Origin: Halovenus sp.
GTDB taxonomy: Archaea; Halobacteriota; Halobacteria; Halobacteriales; Haloarculaceae
Direction: 5' to 3'
DNA: 7,952 nt
NCBI GenBank assembly: GCA_028275145.1
Contig: JAQCNG010000267.1
Span: 1 to 7,952, forward strand
Made by a program: the position numbers and the translations under genes. Positions 1 to 5,173 of the stretch are shown piece by piece. Every line of letters begins with the position of its first letter. Position 1 is the stretch's first letter. The notes beneath the pieces were generated by a model, which worked only from the letters and a program-made list of their open reading frames with translations, was not told the origin of the DNA and made no database searches.

Positions 1-40
1 ACTTGATTAAACTCCCGGTAACGGTTGGGTAACCACCCAT
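1..40 (-). promoter_or_regulatory. Possible promoter of a leftward gene outside the window
   Basis: Read on the minus strand, positions 3-12 give GTTTAATCAA, which resembles a haloarchaeal TATA element. A leaderless gene would then start about 15-20 bases beyond the left edge. Just upstream lies a 5-bp inverted repeat, TGGGT (26-30) and ACCCA (35-39) with a 4-base loop, which could be an operator. No coding frame is visible before 138. This rests on pattern alone, and the gene it would serve is not in view. Confidence 0.25.
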
Positions 41-83
41 GACAGCGAGGGCGTCCCGCCGTCGTCGGGCCGTCCGACTGCCC

Positions 84-104
84 GAGGGACCGAAAGTCCC
101 CCTC
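84..104. other. Small hairpin downstream of the AI-2E remnant
   Basis: GGGAC (86-90) and GTCCC (96-100) pair around the 5-base loop CGAAA. Two further pairs (84-85 with 103-104) form if two C are bulged. It lies 3' of the stop codon of the minus-strand remnant and could be left from that gene's 3' end. No T tract follows it, so I do not call it a terminator. The rest of 1-137 shows nothing I can support. Confidence 0.25.
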
Positions 105-137
105 CGTTCACGCCGAGGGAGCTGAGCAGTGGCCCTT

Positions 138-671
138 TTACCCGCCAGACTCATCGACAGCATTGCCGTCTCCGGACTCGGGCGGCCCATCCGGGGCCGG
201 GCCCGACGCCGGCGTGCCGTCTGACTCTGCCCCGGACTCCGAGCCAGTATCGGAGTCGACAGCCTGGCTGACAGGCAGCTCGTCGGTGCTGTACTCGTCG
301 TCGAACGCCTCGATGGTGGTGACAAACACCGCGAGCACAATCGGGCCGATGAACAGGCCAGTCAGGCCAATTGCGTATGTGCCCCCAAAGACACCAACGA
401 GTATCACCGCCGGGTTCAGTTCGGCCTCGCGGTCGATCACAATCGGCCGTGCGTAGTTGTCGACCAGACTGACCACCACGAGCCCGTAGAGAAACAGCGC
501 GATTCCGAGACCGGTGTCGCCGATGACGAACAGATATCCGGACGCGGGTGCCCAGACGAGCGAGGCTCCGATGAGCGGCAGGAGAGCGAGCACCACCATC
601 ACGAAGGTGAGGAACACGGCGTTCGGAACCCCCGCGAGAAACAGCCCGACCCCACCGACCAGCCCCTGGAG
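138..671 (-). pseudogene. AI-2E/PerM-family membrane protein, C-terminal fragment only
   Basis: The frame encodes the C-terminal part of an AI-2E (PerM, formerly UPF0118) family membrane protein; members are polytopic exporters or permeases, usually around 330-380 residues. Counting from the only usable start, GTG at 617 (159 residues), helices cover about 1-22, 28-51 and 70-104, with the family-like segments DNYARPIVI (53-61) and GGTYAIGLTGLFIGPIVLAV (78-97). A polar tail rich in D, S, G and P (105-159) is typical of haloarchaea. Recognisable family sequence (LQGLVGGVGLFLAGVPNAV) continues in frame upstream of 617 to about 671. The frame then becomes unrelated and ends at a TGA at 729-731, with no ATG. 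The intact lrp gene begins 11 bases further on, so the N-terminal half is missing rather than frameshifted. It could still be expressed from 617 as a three- to four-helix stub, but a 5'-truncated pseudogene is more likely. Confidence 0.75.
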
Positions 672-741
672 GTCTGGGTGTGTCTGTCCGGGTACCGTGC
701 CAGCAACGGAGAGTAATCTGTACGAGTCTCAGTCGGTGGGC

Positions 742-1170
742 TCAGACGATGCGCTCGTGAAGGACGGTCGGACAGGCCGCGGTGACGCCGTCGAGGGCGA
801 GAATCTCGTCGCTGATGAGCGCGTGGATGTCCTCGCTGCCGTCGGCCTGGAGTTCGGCCATCAGCATGTGGTCGCCGGTGGCGGTGTACAGCGCCGACAC
901 CGCATCAACCTCGCTGAGCGCGTCGAGCACCTCGACGTAGCGCTCGCTCTCCACGTCGATGCCGACCAGTGCGATGCGCTTGTCGTCGAGTTTCTTCGGG
1001 TTGACCTCCACCGAGTAACCGACGATTGCGCCATCCTCCTCGAGTTTCTCGATGTACTTCTGTGCTGTCGGGCGTGAGACACCCGCGCGCTCGGCGATAT
1101 CACCCACCGAGGCTTTCGGGTTCTCCATCAGAACAGAGAGAACCGCCTGCTCGGGAGATTTTGTTTCCAT
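742..1170 (-). CDS. Lrp/AsnC family transcriptional regulator
   Basis: This is a 142-residue DNA-binding regulator of the Lrp/AsnC type, full length for the family. A helix-turn-helix spans about residues 21-43 (SVGDIAERAGVSRPTAQKYI), followed by a linking strand and a C-terminal RAM (ligand-binding, oligomerising) domain at about 65-140. The RAM domain carries the segment TATGDHMLMAEL around G99-D100. In haloarchaea such proteins commonly tune amino acid and central metabolism genes; the ligand cannot be read here. I chose ATG at 1170 over GTG at 1194: the GTG falls inside a TATA-like element that sits at the right distance for a leaderless ATG start. The gene looks intact, although both neighbours on the same strand are truncated remnants. 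Its 3' end lies 11 bases from the frame of the AI-2E fragment. Confidence 0.9.
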   Translation of the reverse strand: METKSPEQAVLSVLMENPKASVGDIAERAGVSRPTAQKYIEKLEEDGAIVGYSVEVNPKKLDDKRIALVGIDVESERYVEVLDALSEVDAVSALYTATGDHMLMAELQADGSEDIHALISDEILALDGVTAACPTVLHERIV

Positions 1171-1192
1171 ACAACTGCTACAACCGGCGCGC

Positions 1193-1200
1193 ACATAACT
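1193..1200 (-). promoter_or_regulatory. TATA-like element of the lrp gene
   Basis: On the minus strand the sequence reads AGTTATGT and is centred about 27 bases before the ATG at 1170. That is the spacing expected for a haloarchaeal promoter with a leaderless transcript. It supports 1170 as the start codon. Transcription has not been observed; this is a position and composition argument. Confidence 0.5.
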
Positions 1201-1251
1201 CCCGCGGACGCTGTGGCCCGAACCGGTCGCGGTCCAGACTGCTCTGCCCAG

Positions 1252-1649
1252 TCAGAACTCGGTACAGACCGGAATCCCCATTGTCTCGAACTCGCCCACC
1301 CGCTCCATCACGTCGGGGATATCCGCGAGCCCACAGCTCTCCGAGATGATGCTGCCCGGGTCTATCTTGTTGCCGGCCATCATCCGGAATATCTCGTCGT
1401 ACTCGTGGGGGCCATCCCGTACGAACCGATGAACTCCCGTTCGTCCCAGACAATCTGGCCGACCGGCAGGGACACCTCGCCGCTCTCCGAGTCCACCCAC
1501 TCCCCGCCGATGAGGTGGCCGTACTCGTCGTGGTCGAGCACCGACTCGGCGGCGTCTCTGTGTTTCTCGTGGACTGACTCCGCCACGTCGTACTGGTCCG
1601 TGTCGTGAAGTACCTCGGGGGCAAGTGGTTCGAGAATCTCCGATTCTCG
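1252..1649 (-). pseudogene. Chimeric remnant: aldehyde dehydrogenase N-terminus joined to zinc alcohol dehydrogenase C-terminus, frameshifted
   Basis: One minus-strand frame, open from 1649 down to 1380, reads EVLHDTDQYD, then EKHRDAAESVLDHDEYGHLIGGEWVDSESGE in successive stretches. The HLIGGEWVDS part is a typical aldehyde dehydrogenase N-terminus. After about 1475 it continues as SLPVGQIVWDEREFIGSYGM, typical of the C-terminal part of medium-chain zinc alcohol dehydrogenases. The homology then shifts by one base within the run of five C (1407-1411) and proceeds in another frame as HEYDEIFRMMAGNKIDPG and on to IGIPV-like MGIPVCTEF, stopping at 1252-1254. So about 50 codons of a roughly 500-codon gene are joined to about 75 codons of a roughly 340-codon gene. 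One base is also missing in a homopolymer. No ATG precedes it in frame; a GTG at 1586 exists. It cannot encode either enzyme. The family calls are by eye, and the ALDH and ADH assignments are the weakest step. Confidence 0.7.
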
Positions 1650-1748
1650 TCAGCTGCTCGCGGGCATCGCCCGCTCGCAGGTTCGTTGGACGTTGTCCAA
1701 CGTTCATCACGGAAATCGAAGATTTCCGTACGACCCCGAGGCACTCGG
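1631..1748. repeat. Array of five perfect short hairpins with three-base loops
   Basis: Five perfect inverted repeats lie in a row. (1) 1631-1649: 8-bp stem CGAGAATC, loop TCC. (2) 1660-1674: 6-bp stem GCGGGC, loop ATC. (3) 1684-1702: 8-bp stem CGTTGGAC, loop GTT. (4) 1709-1729: 9-bp stem ACGGAAATC, loop GAA. (5) 1736-1748: 5-bp stem CCGAG, loop GCA. Spacers are 10, 9, 6 and 6 bases. Stem sequences differ from one another, so this is not a tandem repeat or a CRISPR array. The first four all close with C-NNN-G. So many perfect triloop stems in 118 bases is far beyond chance. It abuts the broken 5' end of the dehydrogenase remnant. A terminal structure left by an IS200/IS605-type element, a MITE, or a structured RNA are all possible; no transposase gene is present. 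Confidence 0.85.
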
Positions 1749-1796
1749 CCTGTTCCGCCTGTAGACGGCCCGCGTGTGACCGATATCCCGGCAGCA

Positions 1797-1816
1797 ACCG
1801 GAACACACACTCCGGT
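1797..1816. promoter_or_regulatory. Inverted repeat upstream of the small membrane protein promoter
   Basis: ACCGGA (1797-1802) and TCCGGT (1811-1816) form a perfect 6-bp inverted repeat around the loop ACACACAC. It lies about 25 bases upstream of the likely BRE/TATA of the gene starting at 1869, where an activator could bind. No regulator is known for it. Confidence 0.3.
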
Positions 1817-1830
1817 ACTGGGGGTACAGT

Positions 1831-1846
1831 CGAAACGAATTAGTGT
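1831..1846 (+). promoter_or_regulatory. BRE/TATA-like promoter of the small membrane protein gene
   Basis: CGAAACG followed by AATTAGTG places an A/T-rich TATA-like element about 24-31 bases before the ATG at 1869, with a purine-rich BRE-like stretch before it. This fits a leaderless transcript. The stretch 1749-1868 otherwise holds no gene. Confidence 0.45.
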
Positions 1847-1868
1847 CTATGTTCATATACATACTGAC

Positions 1869-2177
1869 ATGAATCACGGTGACGGGGAGAGGCCCTCGGA
1901 CGGCGACGAGGAGACGCTCTCGGACGCTGAGGGGGAGACGCTCCCCGACGGCGGAACGACAGCGGACATATCGGAGGAGGAACTACACGCAGTCGTACGG
2001 TCGGCGGTGATAGATGCCCAGGTTTCCCTGCTGAACGCGCTCGTGCTCGGCGTCCTCGCAGTGGCGTTTTTCGTGCTCGGCACACTGATTCTCCTGGAGG
2101 CCTCGGACCCGTTCGGTCTGGTCTTTTTCTTGCTCGGGGCTGTCGTGGCGTGGTTCGGCCGGCGGCAACTCGACTGA
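1869..2177 (+). CDS. Small acidic two-helix membrane protein, unknown function
   Basis: The product has 102 residues. Residues 1-37 are an acidic, probably disordered, cytoplasmic tail with a near repeat (ETLSD at 16-20, ETLPD at 23-27). Residues 35-51 may form an amphipathic helix. Two hydrophobic helices follow at about 53-76 and 81-96, ending in the short basic tail GRRQ. I do not recognise a family; it resembles the many small conserved haloarchaeal membrane proteins without assigned function. ATG at 1869 is chosen because a promoter-like element sits at the leaderless distance. The open frame extends upstream to 1605 only because it crosses the hairpin array. The codons for the acidic repeat contain another perfect triloop stem (GGGGAG, 1932-1937, with CTCCCC, 1941-1946). 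The gene converges on the methyltransferase gene with only 16 bases between the stop codons. Confidence 0.75.
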   Translation: MNHGDGERPSDGDEETLSDAEGETLPDGGTTADISEEELHAVVRSAVIDAQVSLLNALVLGVLAVAFFVLGTLILLEASDPFGLVFFLLGAVVAWFGRRQLD

Positions 2178-2193
2178 GTCGGTCTGCCGGGGG

Positions 2194-2790
2194 TCAGGGG
2201 AGTCGGGCGAAGACGAACTCGGTGCTGCTCCCGAGTGGGTCCGTTGCAGTCGTCGTCTCGGTGTCCTCGAATCCGGCGTCCCGGAGTGCCGAGAGCGTCT
2301 GCTCTCGTCCGGGTGCGGAAAAGAACATCCGACCACCCATCCAGCCCCGGCGGACTGTCTCGAACCGGCCACCCGGCAGGGTCATCAGGACGACCCCGCC
2401 CGGCCGGAGCACGCGGCCGAACTCGCGGTAGACCGCCCGGTGTTCCTCCCGTGGCACGTGAAACACCGAGTGGTAGGCGGTGATAGCGTCGAACTGGTCG
2501 GCACCGAGGGGGAGCGTCGACATATCCCCCTGGACGAGACTGGCCGCCGGCACCTCCGACGTGGCGAGTTCCAGCCCCCGGCGAGAGATGTCGAGACCCA
2601 CGCTGTCGGCCGGCAGGTTCGCCAGCGTGCGCGCGCCGTCGCCACAGCCGATATCGAGCACGTCCGGGTCGGCCGGCAGTTCCGCGAGCAGGTCGTCGAT
2701 GAGCGCCGCGTCGGAACCGTCGGCGTCGCGCTGTCTCGCGTACGTCTCCGCGACGTCGTCCCAGGCCCGGCGCAGTTCCGTTCTGTTCAT
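2194..2790 (-). CDS. Class I SAM-dependent methyltransferase
   Basis: This 198-residue protein has the Rossmann-like methyltransferase core. Motif I is VLDIGCGDG (44-52), the SAM-ribose binding acidic residue is D67 in VGLDIS, motif III is QGDM (87-90), motif IV is DAITAYHSVFHV (101-112), and LRPGG is at 128-132. The pattern matches the Methyltransf_11/UbiE-like group, which methylates small molecules, quinone precursors, tRNA bases or proteins; the substrate cannot be told from sequence. The N-terminal MNRTELRRAWDDVAETYA is typical of this group. ATG at 2790 is preferred to GTG at 2796 because nothing conserved precedes it. Upstream, a weak A-rich element (AATCAAAC on the minus strand) sits near -22 to -30. 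The C-terminal STEFVFARLP looks complete. It converges with the membrane protein gene. Confidence 0.9.
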   Translation of the reverse strand: MNRTELRRAWDDVAETYARQRDADGSDAALIDDLLAELPADPDVLDIGCGDGARTLANLPADSVGLDISRRGLELATSEVPAASLVQGDMSTLPLGADQFDAITAYHSVFHVPREEHRAVYREFGRVLRPGGVVLMTLPGGRFETVRRGWMGGRMFFSAPGREQTLSALRDAGFEDTETTTATDPLGSSTEFVFARLP

Positions 2791-2869
2791 ACCCACAAGT
2801 AGGGCTTGACAGGTTTGATTGTTGCTGTTGGGGGGTCCACCGTCCAGTGTGACACCTCGTCTCCTCCCG

Positions 2870-3160
2870 TCACCCGCCCGGTGGGTCGAACACGACCCCG
2901 ACCTGGTCTGGCGAGTCCGGGACGAGTTGTTCTTTTTTTGCTCTGGAGAGCTGCTTCAGCGCCCACTCCCGGCTCATCGCCCCGCTCTTCGTGGGCCAGT
3001 ACTCGACGTACCTGACGGTCACGGGCGTCCGACCGCGGGTGTACTTCGCCCCATCGCCGGCGTTGTGCTCCGCGAGTCGCCTCGCGAGGTCGGTGGTGTA
3101 GCCGATGTAGAACGACCCGCGGTCGTCGCTACACTCGAGCAGATACACGCAGTGACCCAT
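2870..3160 (-). CDS. Small GIY-YIG nuclease domain protein (UPF0213/YhbQ-like)
   Basis: The product is 96 residues, essentially a bare GIY-YIG domain. The GIY equivalent is CVY (4-6), YIG is at 18-20, the catalytic arginine is R27 or R28 in DLARRLAEHN, GAKYTRGR (37-44) follows, and the metal-binding glutamate is E65 in REWALKQLSRAKKEQLV. All key residues are present, so nuclease activity is plausible. The closest group by pattern is the stand-alone UPF0213/YhbQ type, linked in bacteria to DNA processing or repair; its substrate in archaea is unknown to me. ATG at 3160 begins exactly at the domain. The longer open frame to 3421 runs into the tRNA gene and is not coding. A run of seven A in the coding strand (2933-2939), within the codons for AKKEQ, is unusual in this GC-rich genome. 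Confidence 0.88.
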   Translation of the reverse strand: MGHCVYLLECSDDRGSFYIGYTTDLARRLAEHNAGDGAKYTRGRTPVTVRYVEYWPTKSGAMSREWALKQLSRAKKEQLVPDSPDQVGVVFDPPGG

Positions 3161-3375
3161 CCGGACGAGCGGTACGCCGGTCGTGCTGGTAAGTCTGGTC
3201 CTCTCTGACCGCCACCGCCGGGTGCGGGGTGGTCTGACGACCGCATCGCAGAGCCATCCGCCTCGCGTGGGCCGCTGCTGGCCCCAGGGGGCTGTGTGTT
3301 TCCCGCAACACCGGGTGCTCACGGCGCTATGGCACAGAGAAAGTTCTTGGCGGAGTCCTGCGTGAGCGAAGCGAG
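3161..3375. other. Intergenic region without a supported gene
   Basis: This stretch lies between the GIY-YIG start and the tRNA 3' end. On the minus strand it holds the tRNA trailer and then the GIY-YIG promoter region; ACTTACC lies about 28-34 bases before the ATG at 3160. A 60-codon plus-strand frame (3183-3365) is rich in R, S, W and H, unlike the acidic neighbours, and is not convincing. The T-rich AACTTTCTCTG on the minus strand (about 3337-3347) may end the tRNA transcript. Confidence 0.4.
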
Positions 3376-3448
3376 CGTCCTGACGGAGATTTGAACTCCG
3401 GTCCCTGGCTCCGCAAGCCAAGAGGATAGTCCACTACCCTACCAGGAC
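3376..3448 (-). tRNA. tRNA-Arg (anticodon GCG)
   Basis: The minus strand folds into a 73-nt cloverleaf. The acceptor stem is GTCCTGG with TCAGGAC, discriminator G. Position 8 is T. The D arm carries GG at 18-19 and A20, an arginine identity base in bacterial tRNAs. The anticodon stem is TTGGC/GCCAG around the 7-base loop TTGCGGA, with T33, anticodon GCG (3412-3414) and G37. The variable loop is four bases. The T arm is CGGAG-TTCAAAT-CTCCG. No intron and no encoded CCA are present, as is usual in haloarchaea. GCG reads CGC and CGU codons. The anticodon stem starts with a T-G wobble and the D stem is weak at T13-T22, but the overall fold is unambiguous. Confidence 0.95.
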
Positions 3449-3472
3449 TCACATCCTGGTAGACCGCATCCG

Positions 3473-3480
3473 GCTAAAGA
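3473..3480 (-). promoter_or_regulatory. TATA-like element of the tRNA-Arg gene
   Basis: The minus strand reads TCTTTAGC here, about 26-30 bases upstream of the mature tRNA 5' end at 3448. That predicts transcription starting within a few bases of the mature end. Composition and spacing fit; there is no other support. Confidence 0.4.
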
Positions 3481-3542
3481 GGTTACGATTGTGCCGTCGG
3501 TTTGGCGGCGGCCGCCCCGTGCCGACGACCCGGAGAATCAGT

Positions 3543-3551
3543 GTTCTTATT
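3543..3551 (+). promoter_or_regulatory. TATA-like element of the DUF7504-like gene
   Basis: TTCTTATTC is centred about 28 bases before the ATG at 3576, the leaderless spacing. It supports that ATG over the longer open frame. Confidence 0.45.
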
Positions 3552-3575
3552 CACCGGCACCACCTAGCGGGTTGT

Positions 3576-4181
3576 ATGGAAGCGGGCACCGGCGCGGAAG
3601 ACGAACTTCCCGACCCCACAGACGCGTCGAACGTTCTGTTGCTCGCCCCCGTCGGCGGGGGCCAGGCACAGAGCCTGTGTCTCGACGCACTCACCAGGTC
3701 GCCCCCCGCAGAGTCGCACGTTCTCGCGGTCACCTACAGGGACCAACCGGCCGAGTGGGCCGAGGCGTGGGCGGAACAGGTCGGAGAACAACCCGCCGGC
3801 GGCGCCGTCCTGACTGTCGGCCAGCCGGAAACCGAGTTCGAGAGCGACGCGTGGCTGACCAGCACTGTCGAGAGTCCGGCCGACCTGACCGGCATCGGTA
3901 TCGAACTGAGCAATCTCCTCTCGGAACTGGCCGAGGATGTCGGCCCCGACGAGCGACTCTCGGTCTGTTTCGACTCGGTGACAACCCTGTTGCAGTACGC
4001 GGACCTGCAGCAGGCGTTCCGGTTTCTCCACGTCGTCACCGGGCGTGTGCGCAAGGCCGACGCGCGCTGTTACTACCACCTCAACCCGACGGCCCACGGC
4101 CAGCAGACGATGGCGACGCTCGGTGGCCTGTTCGACACCACCGTCGAACGCGAGGACGGCGGCTGGTCGGTCACGCGCTGA
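3576..4181 (+). CDS. Haloarchaeal RecA/KaiC-like protein, DUF7504 type
   Basis: This 201-residue protein resembles a haloarchaeal family I know as DUF7504, distantly related to KaiC/GvpD-type RecA-fold ATPases; I recall this from family pattern and have not searched. The first strand and loop NVLLLAPVGGGQAQS (19-33) occupy the P-loop position, but the Walker A lysine is absent (GGGQAQS in place of GxGKS/T). A Walker B-like strand ends in an acidic residue (RLSVCFD, 127-133), followed by SVTTLLQYADLQQAFRFLHVVTGRVR (134-159), the most recognisable block. The final segment YYHLNPTAHGQQTMATLGGLFDTTVE ends the domain. It is probably cytoplasmic and may bind partners or sense rather than hydrolyse ATP. 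The start is taken at ATG 3576 from the TATA spacing. The next gene starts 76 bases after its stop, far enough for a separate promoter. Confidence 0.75.
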   Translation: MEAGTGAEDELPDPTDASNVLLLAPVGGGQAQSLCLDALTRSPPAESHVLAVTYRDQPAEWAEAWAEQVGEQPAGGAVLTVGQPETEFESDAWLTSTVESPADLTGIGIELSNLLSELAEDVGPDERLSVCFDSVTTLLQYADLQQAFRFLHVVTGRVRKADARCYYHLNPTAHGQQTMATLGGLFDTTVEREDGGWSVTR

Positions 4182-4229
4182 GCCCCGTTCGGCGACGTCA
4201 CCCCCACCGACCGGTTCGGAGGACAACCC

Positions 4230-4236
4230 ACAAATC
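4230..4236 (+). promoter_or_regulatory. Weak TATA-like element before the SDR gene
   Basis: ACAAATC lies about 22-28 bases before the ATG at 4258, within the 76-base gap after the preceding gene. It fits an independent leaderless promoter, but the match is weak. Confidence 0.3.
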
Positions 4237-4257
4237 CACGGCGGACCAGAGTCCCGC

Positions 4258-5046
4258 ATGGATATCGTAGTCGCCGGTGCTGCCGGGGGAATCGGCAGTC
4301 GAGTCACGAACCGTCTGCTCCGGCAGGACCACAGCGTCGTCGGACTGGACCGCCGGAGAGCGGACATCCCCGACGACGCCGAGGCACACGGCATCGACCT
4401 GACCGACGAGACAGCGGTACAGACGGCTGTCGCCGGACGCGACATCGACGCCGTCGTCACCGCGGCAGGGTGGTACGAGGTCGGTGCGCTCGAGGAGTGC
4501 CCGCCGTCTGCGTTCCGTCGCCACCTCGAGGCCAACCTGGTCACCGCCCACACGGTTGTTCACGCGGGACTCCCCGCGGTGCGGCGGCGGGGTGGCCGGG
4601 TTGTGCTCGTCGGGTCGACGGTCGGCAGTGTCGCCCTGCCGTATCACGGTGCATACAGCGCGGCGAAGTCCGGCCTGCACGGGTACGCCGACGCGCTGCG
4701 GCGCGAACTCTCCCCCCGTGGTGTCGACGTCGCGCTCGTCGAACCCGGCCCGACACGGACGGGCCTGAACGAGCGTGCGGCCCGGTCCGGCGAGGACGGC
4801 GAGAGCCCGTACGAGGCGGTCTACGAGCAGTTCCGCGGGTACAGTCCACAGAGCGTGACGCCGGCACAGGTCGCCGACAGCGTCGTCACGGCGGTGACCA
4901 CTGACAGTCCGCGGGCGCGCTACCGCGTCGGTCGACGGGCACGGTGGCTCCCACGACTCGACGGCGTTCTCCCAACCGGACTGTTCGACCGACTCGTCCG
5001 GTCGGGGTTGCCGGGCGGCCTGCTCGGCCGTCTCGTCGACCGGTGA
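4258..5046 (+). CDS. Short-chain dehydrogenase/reductase (classical SDR)
   Basis: This is a 262-residue Rossmann-fold oxidoreductase of normal SDR length. The cofactor motif is GAAGGIG (7-13, the GxxxGxG pattern), then the acidic or basic dinucleotide-specificity region LDRRR (30-34). D47-L48 lies in the adenine-binding position, and VTAAG (67-71) takes the place of NNAG. The catalytic set is S120, Y133 and K137 (YSAAK), with the PGP motif at 163-165. All catalytic residues are present. D31 followed by three arginines leaves NAD versus NADP preference open. The substrate is unknown; the pattern resembles the broad group of SDR enzymes acting on small alcohols, sugars or lipids. The C-terminal part (RYRVGRRARWLPRLDGVLP) is like SDR members that act on hydrophobic substrates, which is inference. 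ATG 4258 directly precedes the first strand. Confidence 0.92.
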   Translation: MDIVVAGAAGGIGSRVTNRLLRQDHSVVGLDRRRADIPDDAEAHGIDLTDETAVQTAVAGRDIDAVVTAAGWYEVGALEECPPSAFRRHLEANLVTAHTVVHAGLPAVRRRGGRVVLVGSTVGSVALPYHGAYSAAKSGLHGYADALRRELSPRGVDVALVEPGPTRTGLNERAARSGEDGESPYEAVYEQFRGYSPQSVTPAQVADSVVTAVTTDSPRARYRVGRRARWLPRLDGVLPTGLFDRLVRSGLPGGLLGRLVDR

Positions 5047-5142
5047 CACCGACAGTGGATCTCCTCGTGACCTCGCAGGTGGTCTCCGCGCCCGACGCAC
5101 TCACGCCCGGCAGACCCGCGCCCGGTTGGCCACCAACCCAGA

Positions 5143-5150
5143 ACGTTATG
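5143..5150 (+). promoter_or_regulatory. TATA-like element of the Get3/ArsA gene
   Basis: CGTTATGA lies about 24-31 bases before GTG 5174, fitting a leaderless start there. The ATG contained in it is out of frame and meets a stop after nine codons, so it is not the gene start. Confidence 0.4.
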
Positions 5151-5173
5151 ACGGGCCATCCCCAAGCGTGGCT

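Noticed and set aside
514..1077. A plus-strand gene opposite lrp
   Set aside because: It is the antisense reading of the AI-2E remnant and lrp; no family pattern is visible, while the minus strand gives a clear Lrp protein.
1635..1642. The shared 8-mer AATCTCCG in hairpin 1 and the tRNA-Arg T arm as an attachment site pair
   Set aside because: The match does not extend beyond 8 bases in a useful way and chance similarity of that length is expected in 8 kb.
1631..1748. The hairpin row as a CRISPR array
   Set aside because: The stems differ in sequence and the spacers are only 6-10 bases; no repeated unit of CRISPR length exists and no cas gene is present.
1178..1810. Two long minus-strand open frames (about 184 and 210 codons) as a protein gene
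   Set aside because: They cross the pseudogene and the hairpin array, are arginine-rich rather than acidic, and gain sense only in the last 50 residues of one frame, which is the shifted alcohol dehydrogenase end.
1605..1868. An N-terminal extension of the small membrane protein
   Set aside because: The extension runs through the hairpin array, is not acidic, and the promoter-like element lies inside it, so ATG 1869 is the better start.
3161..3421. An 87-residue N-terminal extension of the GIY-YIG protein
   Set aside because: It overlaps the tRNA gene, is rich in C, R and W, and the domain begins exactly at ATG 3160.
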